Part shown: positions 58,501 to 64,000 of the stretch, piece after piece
Layout of the letters: the number at the start of each line of letters is the position of its first letter
Position numbering within the stretch: position 1 is the first letter of the stretch
Origin: Amyloporia xantha
Lineage: Eukaryota; Basidiomycota; Agaricomycetes; Polyporales; Adustoporiaceae
Length of the DNA stretch: 64,000 nt
Assembly: GCA_036971615.1 (NCBI GenBank)
Contig: JAYKKR010000008.1
Location: forward strand, 372,001 to 436,000
Direction of reading: 5' to 3'
The notes under the pieces: generated by a model
What the model was told of the DNA's origin: nothing
The model's input: the letters and a program-made list of their open reading frames with translations, nothing else
The model's database searches: none
Translations under genes and position numbers: made by a program

Positions 58501-59617
58501 CCGATTCCACGGTTCCCGTGGAATTCGATAGCGATGGACTTTGTAGGTCCATTCCCCGGGTCCAACGGGTACGACTACCTATGGGTGGTAGTATGCCGGT
58601 TGACGAATATGGTACACCTGGTGCCCATAACTACCACCAGTACTGCCTCGCAATTGGCGATGCAGTACCTGAGGAGATAGTCCGCCTTCACGGGCTACCC
58701 GAATCGATCGTTTCGGACCGAGACTCGAAGTTCACGTCGAAGTTTTGGCGTGAACTCCATCGTCTCCTAGGGGCGAAACTACTGATGTCGACATCCTTTC
58801 ACCCCCAGACGGACGGATTGTCTGAACGGACAATCCGCTCGATTTCACAAATACTGCGATCGGTGGTATCCCGGACCAGCTCGACTGGTACGAGAAGATC
58901 CCCATGGTGGAATTCGCCTTGAATTCCGCCACAAGCAGCACAACGGGATTCGCACCCTTCGAGTTGAACTACGGGTATCTGCCTCGCACGCTGAACGGGA
59001 TCAGCACGGAATCCTCGTACGCAGGAGTACGCGAGTTCGCCGAGCGAGCTCGTGGTAATCTCGAGATGGCGCATGACGCCATCATCGAGAGCAGAGTGCA
59101 GCAGGCCCACCAAGCGAATAAACATCGCCAGCAGGAACCCGCCTTTACGGTTGGGTCCCTGGTGTACCTGTCCACTCAGAACCTCGCGCTTCCGAAGGGA
59201 CGCGCGAGGAAACTGATGCCGAAATATATCGGCCCCTACAAGGTGATGCGTGCCCATCCGGAATCGTCCAACTATACGTTGGAACTACCGGAAGCACTGA
59301 AGGAACGCAGGATTCACCCCACGTTCCACGCATCCCTGCTACGGAAACACGAGCCTAACGACGACACGATGTTTCCGCATCGTGAAGCGCAGTCGTACTA
59401 CGACTTTGGGCAGAACGAAGACCAGGAATGGCTGGTCGACGAGATCGTCGGACACCGCTGGGACGGCAACCGAGTGGAATTCCATGTACGGTGGACCCTA
59501 GGGGACCACACGTGGGAACCATACTCGCATTGCAAGGAGTTGGCCGCCTTGGAGGACTACCTAACACTCCACGGAGTGAAAGGCTATCGTTCACTTCCGC
59601 GCAAGGCGCGGAAGTGA
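55538..59617 (+). pseudogene. Gypsy A pol: protease, RT, RNase H, integrase, chromodomain
   Basis: Protease (LFDTGCTTDSI) is followed by an in-frame TAG at 56117. The RT finger/palm has LLCIVKKSGN, a frame change near 56730, then IDLSDAYEQIRIA, STPYGTFVSHVMQQG and the catalytic VYLDDIFVFSDS. RNase H has VISDASIHGVGAVYG, a frame change near 57562, then YEHEALGILEALLKW and ITDHKALTFF. Integrase has the HHCC zinc domain (HGHTTIGHFGPQ...CITCGTCQ) and Asp-Asp-Glu in AMDFVGPFP, VSDRDSKFTSKF and HPQTDGLSERT, with frame changes near 58670 and 58880. A chromodomain follows (EWLVDEIVGHRWDGNRVEFH, WTLGDHTWEPYSHC), ending at 59617. All catalytic residues are kept despite five breaks. Confidence 0.9.
59594..59614. 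repeat. hairpin abutting the pol stop codon
   Basis: CTTCCGCGC, loop AAG, GCGCGGAAG: 9-bp perfect arms ending on the base before the TGA at 59615. Another perfect 9-bp hairpin with loop TAA follows at 59620-59640. Confidence 0.85.
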
Positions 59618-59834
59618 GAGTACGACCCTAAGGGTCGTACACTGGCAGGACGGACAATGGGACTTAGCGTCGAAATCCCTCGACGCGACCACATGACGCG
59701 CACGTGAAGGGTGGCGCGCCGGCGAACTCCGGCGGCGATTCAACCTTGTTGAGCATACTCTACGAGCGCGTGGGGCACCTACCCGCTCTTCATCCCGCCC
59801 CAGTTGGCGTCAAACAACTGACAAAAAAAAAAAA

Positions 59835-62189
59835 ATGGACGCGAACAAGGGCGGCCCACCAGCTGGTGGCCCGACCTTGGACGAAGACGAGCTCATGGCT
59901 CCCTTCTCCCCGCTGCGTTCCTACCCGTCCTCGCCGCAACCCACCACCGCCGCCGACCCGACCACCGAGCCCCCGCCAGCGACACTCCCCGCCGCCGCCG
60001 TGCCCCTACCACCTTCGCCCGAATCTGCCCCGGTGTCGACGTCTGACGTCGACCTGGAGGTAGCGGTGCGACGATTCGCGATGACGCCCCGTCCGCGAAC
60101 CGACCCTCCCGCCCCGTTCCTGCTGCCACCACCGGTGAACCCGTGGGTGGGACAGGGACAACACCTCCTCTTGTTGCACGGCGGACCGTGCAACATTTGC
60201 GACGCGTTCCGCGCGCACTTTTACGGTGCGCTCATGAACGATGATCAGTGCCAGCAGGCGAACGACGGTGCGCAAGCTGCCTTGCAGGACATCCTGTTCC
60301 AACACTGGAGCGATGGAGGTTTCCTGAAGGGGAAGGACCTGGATCGCCGCATGCGCGAGATCCAGCATGCCTACGATGACGCCTGCCGGGAACGCGAAGC
60401 GTTCTCCAGCGACCGCGACGACCTCCTTCGGGTGAACGCGCAGTTGCGACAGGAGCGGGAGGACCTGGCTCGAGAGAACCAGCTCCTCCTGGAACGAGTC
60501 ACCTCGTACCCGGACGCCCCAACGTCCGCGGCAGCGACCATCGGTCAGCTGCAACGAGAGCTGGGACTGGCGCGCACACAGCGCGACGCAGCGCAAGGGC
60601 GCACGCAACTCCTAGAGGAGGAGCTGCGCCGGAACGCTGCCCAGAGTGTCGTCCACGAAAGGACGTACGCCGCCGCCGTGGCCGCTCCGGCACCTGCGAC
60701 GACGCCAGTAGCGTCGTCCTCGAGAGTGGACCCCACCACCGGTGACCCCACGGCCTCGTTCATCGACGAGGTCGCAAGAGCACCGGGCCCAGAGAGCCCG
60801 GCCCCCAAGGGCAAGGGAAAGGCGAAGGTATCGTCGGCCGGGGCCCCCAAGGGACTTCGTGGCGACATGGACTGGGACGAAATGTCCTCTTCATCCTCAC
60901 TGGATCAAGAGGACAAGGAGGCCCGGGCGGACAAGGAGGCCCGTAAGGCTCACCTCGCCCGCAATCGCCAAATCATGCGTGGATGGCGACGGCCATCGAC
61001 TCGCCCCGCTGCTGCCGGCGAACCACCCGCACCGCCACCATCGGGAATGCCCAGGGCATCCGACAGGTCGTTCGGTGTACCCGTCCCCCCAACGGACTGG
61101 CCAAAGGGTGTGCCCGTGCCGGCCAACACCAACTACTACCTGGCTGGTAGTTGGGCAGCATTCATCCCGCGCGAACGGCGCGACGCAGACCGTATCCTTG
61201 AAGAGGCTACGGCTGCCGCTGGTGAGGCCCGCACGCGAGTGCTGGACCTCATCACGCAGATGAATCGGAACTCGGCCCTTCGAGGAGTCGAAGGGATGCA
61301 GTCCCTACTCGACCACTGGCGTAACCCCGACAAGGGAGTACGACCGGCTGGTCCTCCCGCTGGTCCTGCAGGGAACGCGGGCCCGTCCACCAGTACTGGC
61401 GGAGGGAACAAACGTAAGTTGGTGTCGTATGACGACCTCCAACCCCCTCACGGCACCTCCGCGAGCGCGAAGCGCACCCGACGGTTGCCGCAGCCCACGC
61501 GCCACTCCACCAACCAGGAGTGGTACGCGTGGTACCTGCAAAACCCCACGCAGGTGCCCCCTAGCATCCGGCGCGAGGCGACTGGCAACCCTAGGTTGCA
61601 GGACGTCATCGCGTTCGTCGAACTAAGGAACCTGGCACCGCCCGTGTCCTCAGGTGCGACGTCACGCAATGCGTGGCTCGCGACAGCCATCCGGCTGTTC
61701 TCGATCCGAGACCTGTACATGTTCATATTGCAGGTCAGCAATTATCCCATAGGGACAATTGTTCGAGCTGCTCCCTATCCACTGCCGGGCGAGAACGCTA
61801 CGATCTACGACGTAGCGCGCTGGGTAGCCGCCCGAGGGTACACGGCCCAGACGGTACGTGTATTCGAGGACTATGCGCGGGTCGAGCGCAACTGGACCGA
61901 AGGACGTCCCCTGGACGCGCCCGAGCCGTTCGCCTCAGCACCGGCGTCGTATAACGACGCGATCAGTACACTCGTCCCGGCTGCGGACCAAATGCCGGCG
62001 TTGCCCGCCACCGCGATCACGTCGCTCGCGTCGGTACCCACCGCACCCGGCATGGCAGTGCCCCCGCCTGCTGTGGCCGTACCTCCGCCGGTGCATGGTG
62101 CTGTCGCGCCGCCGCCTCCTGACCAGGCCGGCCAGGTTCAGGGAGACCCCCCTGCTCCTGGGCCGGGAGACCAAATGCAGACGGATTGA
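59835..62189 (+). CDS. Gypsy A third ORF, 784 residues, function unknown
   Basis: An intact sense-strand ORF in the position where env-like genes sit in some retroelements. Layout: Pro/Ala-rich N-terminus; a short conserved-looking segment with HGGPCNICDAFRAHFYGALM (residues about 115-135); a strong coiled coil at about 170-270 (DDLLRVNAQLRQEREDLARE, IGQLQRELGLARTQRDAAQG); a basic patch (KGKGKAKV) and acidic-serine patch (DMDWDEMSSSSSLDQED); a middle region (LAGSWAAFIPRERRDADRIL); and a C-terminal folded-looking domain at about 550-690 (NQEWYAWYLQNPTQVPPSIR, AWLATAIRLFSIRDLYMFIL, DVARWVAARGYTAQ). A Pro-rich tail closes it. No signal peptide or membrane helix is seen, so it is not an obvious envelope. 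Gag-like or nucleic-acid-associated roles are possible guesses. Twelve A residues precede its ATG. Confidence 0.75.
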   Translation: MDANKGGPPAGGPTLDEDELMAPFSPLRSYPSSPQPTTAADPTTEPPPATLPAAAVPLPPSPESAPVSTSDVDLEVAVRRFAMTPRPRTDPPAPFLLPPPVNPWVGQGQHLLLLHGGPCNICDAFRAHFYGALMNDDQCQQANDGAQAALQDILFQHWSDGGFLKGKDLDRRMREIQHAYDDACREREAFSSDRDDLLRVNAQLRQEREDLARENQLLLERVTSYPDAPTSAAATIGQLQRELGLARTQRDAAQGRTQLLEEELRRNAAQSVVHERTYAAAVAAPAPATTPVASSSRVDPTTGDPTASFIDEVARAPGPESPAPKGKGKAKVSSAGAPKGLRGDMDWDEMSSSSSLDQEDKEARADKEARKAHLARNRQIMRGWRRPSTRPAAAGEPPAPPPSGMPRASDRSFGVPVPPTDWPKGVPVPANTNYYLAGSWAAFIPRERRDADRILEEATAAAGEARTRVLDLITQMNRNSALRGVEGMQSLLDHWRNPDKGVRPAGPPAGPAGNAGPSTSTGGGNKRKLVSYDDLQPPHGTSASAKRTRRLPQPTRHSTNQEWYAWYLQNPTQVPPSIRREATGNPRLQDVIAFVELRNLAPPVSSGATSRNAWLATAIRLFSIRDLYMFILQVSNYPIGTIVRAAPYPLPGENATIYDVARWVAARGYTAQTVRVFEDYARVERNWTEGRPLDAPEPFASAPASYNDAISTLVPAADQMPALPATAITSLASVPTAPGMAVPPPAVAVPPPVHGAVAPPPPDQAGQVQGDPPAPGPGDQMQTD

Positions 62190-62316
62190 CCCCTGGGGGC
62201 CGACTGCTCTGCAATTGCCTCCACGCCAAGGAACGCCGCGCGGCCGGGGTGATGGAATTCCTGACGAGGAGATCCCCTAGGGATCCCGTAGAGTAATAAA
62301 CTCTCGTCAACTCTAC

Positions 62317-62378
62317 GACGGACACACCGTGTCCGTCATTATCTTTCGCATTTTCTGTGGACTCGTGAGACGAGTCCA
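62317..62378. repeat. two perfect hairpins before the polypurine tract
   Basis: GACGGACAC, loop ACC, GTGTCCGTC at 62317-62337, and TGGACTCGT, loop GAG, ACGAGTCCA at 62358-62378; the second ends directly against the purine tract. Confidence 0.85.
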
Positions 62379-62389
62379 GTGGGGGAGGA
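62379..62389 (+). other. polypurine tract of Gypsy A
   Basis: GTGGGGGAGGA immediately before the TG of the 3' LTR, the expected plus-strand primer site. Confidence 0.85.
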
Positions 62390-62655
62390 TGTAAGGTACC
62401 CCTACGGGTACCCTACAACATCTTATCTATACTGTACATATTCGTCTTCACTATTACCTAATACGATCCTGTGGATCGCGGCGTTGGGCAACTGTACAGT
62501 ACATTGACGTATGCACGTGTCTCGCGCGCGCGTGCCCTTTTAAGGACACGCGCGTAGGGAAGAAAAGTACCTTTCTTACTTACACCTGTACATCGCACTC
62601 TTCTAATAGAAGTTGGTGCAACGTACTTCCGTCTGAGTAAGAGCCAGGTCTTACA
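62390..62655 (+). repeat. Gypsy A 3' LTR
   Basis: Same length and, by eye, the same sequence as the 5' LTR; followed by the ATGCA target duplication. Confidence 0.95.
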
Positions 62656-62660
62656 ATGCA

Positions 62661-64000
62661 TCACCTTGGGCCACCCCTTCTCGTTCCCTCCGCAAAGCTT
62701 AACCGCTGCTTCCCGTACGTCCCGGTGCCTCCGCTCCACGATCCCGTTCGCTTGTGAGTTGTACGCTGAGATTCGAATATGGTTGATTTTGTACCGTTCC
62801 CGCAGGTGTTCCAATGCTGCGACAAATGGTGTCCCGTTATCCGTAACAATCTCCTCCACCGCTCCCCACCGACACAGCAGCTCCTCGTAGATGAAGTTCC
62901 CAATCGTAACTCCTGTCTCCTTCCGCAGCATCCGCCATTCCGGGTAAGACGACAGGGAACAACGCGCTTGCACGATATGCGTGTACCCGTATGCCGTTGG
63001 CATGTGCATCGAGTCCATGTGCACCTTCGAAAACAGCCCCCGGCATAGGTACCGTCGGTGGGATGTGGTACTTGTGCGCCTTGCGGAGCTGACACTCATG
63101 GCAGCTTCCCACATACCATTTTACGTCGTGATCGAGACTAACCCACCAGAATCGTTCGAGGAGCCGGGCGCGCACCGTGAAGATCCCTTTGTGCCCGAGG
63201 GAGTCGTGCGCCTCTTTCATCAGGCCGTACCGCTTCCCTTTCTCCACCACCACCTTGTGCTTCCCTCCTTTATCTTTCTTCCAGAGCCTCCCCCCTTTGA
63301 CAAAGAACTTGCTAGCGTAACGGACGAACGAGGTGAACTGTCTTTCGTCCATTCCTTCCAGCCGCCTCGGGTCTCGTAGAAATTCGTCTACTTTCCGCAC
63401 CCTTTCCTCCCGCGCCCCTCCGTTGCTGACCTCTGGGATCTCTACCCCCTCTCCCGCGTCCAGCGACCACACCATCAGTCCCTCCTCGTCCCTCTTCCCT
63501 CCCGGCGTATTCAAGACCTCCATGGTGAACGCGTAGGCCTCGTCAATCCACTCTTCGAAGTCATCTTCCTCTTCCGGGTCTTCCTCTGCTGCTCCCCGCC
63601 GCGAAAGCCCATCCGCCCCCGCATGCCGTTCCCCGGCACGTGTACCAGCTTGAAGTCGAATAGGAGGATCCCAGCGATCCATCTGTTGATAGTGGCGTTT
63701 GGTTGGATGTCTGGGTTATTTAGCATCCCCTTAATATATTTGGCGTCGACTTCGACGACCAGCTTCTTCACTCCGATAATGTAGATCCGGCACGCTCGCA
63801 GCGCCCGGAACAACCCAAACAGCTCCAGCTTGGCTTGCGAGTATCGGGATTCGCGTTCGTTCCACGTTATGGACCCGAACCGGTTTGGCCTTCTCTTCCC
63901 GTCTTCCCCTTTCTGTAAGATCACGAACCCCACCCCGATCCACGATGAATCCACCGCCAGAATCACCTCCCGTTCGGACCCATAGTCAATCGGGACGAGC
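62661..64000 (-). pseudogene. Gypsy element B, RNase H and integrase, beyond right edge
   Basis: From the right edge on the minus strand: ILAVDSSWIGVGFVILQKGE and RYSQAKLELFGLFRALRACR (RNase H), LLFDFKLVHVPG, and a frame change near 63640. Then follow a Glu-rich linker, FFVKGGRLWKKDKGGKHKVV, the integrase zinc domain (HDSLGHKGIFTVRARLLERF...CHECQLRKAHKYHIP), and a second frame change near 63030. The catalytic core has VHMDSMHMPTAYGYTHIVQA, VTDNGTPFVAALEHLRERY and AYNSQANGIVERRHRDVREA (Asp, Asp, Glu), up to the Gypsy A insertion. The rest of pol and gag lies outside the window. Confidence 0.85.

Larger units (their letters stand above)
51339..62655 (+). mobile_element. Gypsy element A, chromovirus with extra ORF
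   Basis: Complete LTR retrotransposon: 266-bp LTRs starting TG and ending CA at 51339-51604 and 62390-62655, flanked by ATGCA (51334-51338 and 62656-62660). Inside are gag with a zinc knuckle, protease, RT, RNase H, integrase and a C-terminal chromodomain, then a 784-codon ORF, then a purine tract. It has inserted into Gypsy B's integrase and has itself received a fold-back element in gag. Without that insert it is about 9 kb. Pol contains one in-frame stop and four frame changes. Confidence 0.95.

Noticed and set aside
59835..62189. Calling the Gypsy A extra ORF an envelope gene
   Set aside because: It is in the env position but has no signal peptide, membrane helix or glycoprotein-like features.

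Overview
The window reads as a filamentous basidiomycete chromosome, probably an Agaricomycete close to the Polyporales. The grounds are short GT-AG introns of about 50-65 nt in nearly every host gene, pyrimidine-rich leaders before start codons, the protein families seen, and a repeat load of Ty3/Gypsy chromovirus, DIRS-type tyrosine-recombinase retroelement and Helitron-like sequences. The assignment is inference from content; no rRNA or marker gene is present.

Layout. 1-4.1 kb: a SAM methyltransferase running off the left edge and an MCH1-like MFS transporter, both on the minus strand. 5.3-7.9 kb and 15.1-19.3 kb: two copies of a block holding a decayed unknown gene plus an intact PDX2 (glutaminase subunit of pyridoxal 5'-phosphate synthase). 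Copy 2 carries a head-to-tail pair of non-autonomous Helitrons, and copy 1 preserves the empty site. 8.4-10.5 kb: an array of degenerate repeats of about 330 bp. 12-14.7 kb: weak multi-exon genes. 19.9-25.7 kb: two tandem S10 serine carboxypeptidases with signal peptides and complete catalytic triads. 26.2-28.5 kb: a DHA1-type MFS transporter.

31.4-38.3 kb: a minus-strand DIRS retroelement (Gag with zinc knuckles, RT-RNase H, tyrosine recombinase), broken by frameshifts and by two TIR elements that carry tRNA-like boxes. 38.9-40.5 kb: an F-box-like gene. 43.3-45.7 kb: a 2.36-kb fold-back (palindromic) transposon with a 7-bp target duplication.

46.5-64 kb is a nested transposon complex. An older Gypsy element (B, minus strand) is split by a young Gypsy chromovirus (A, plus strand, 51339-62655) with 266-bp LTRs that look identical and a 5-bp target duplication. 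A's gag is itself split by a second fold-back copy. A carries an intact 784-codon extra ORF between its chromodomain and 3' LTR, although its pol is broken. Next to B's integrase end, on the opposite strand, lies a cassette of related intron-containing genes, one with a Zn2Cys6-type cysteine pattern.

The least expected signals are: (1) the antisense gene cassette abutting Gypsy B; (2) the extra ORF in Gypsy A; (3) saturation of Gypsy A, and of the Helitrons, with tiny perfect hairpins that mostly have 3-nt loops; (4) arms of each fold-back element that match each other better than the other copy; (5) the Helitron dimer with its empty site. All were read by eye; no database search or alignment was run.
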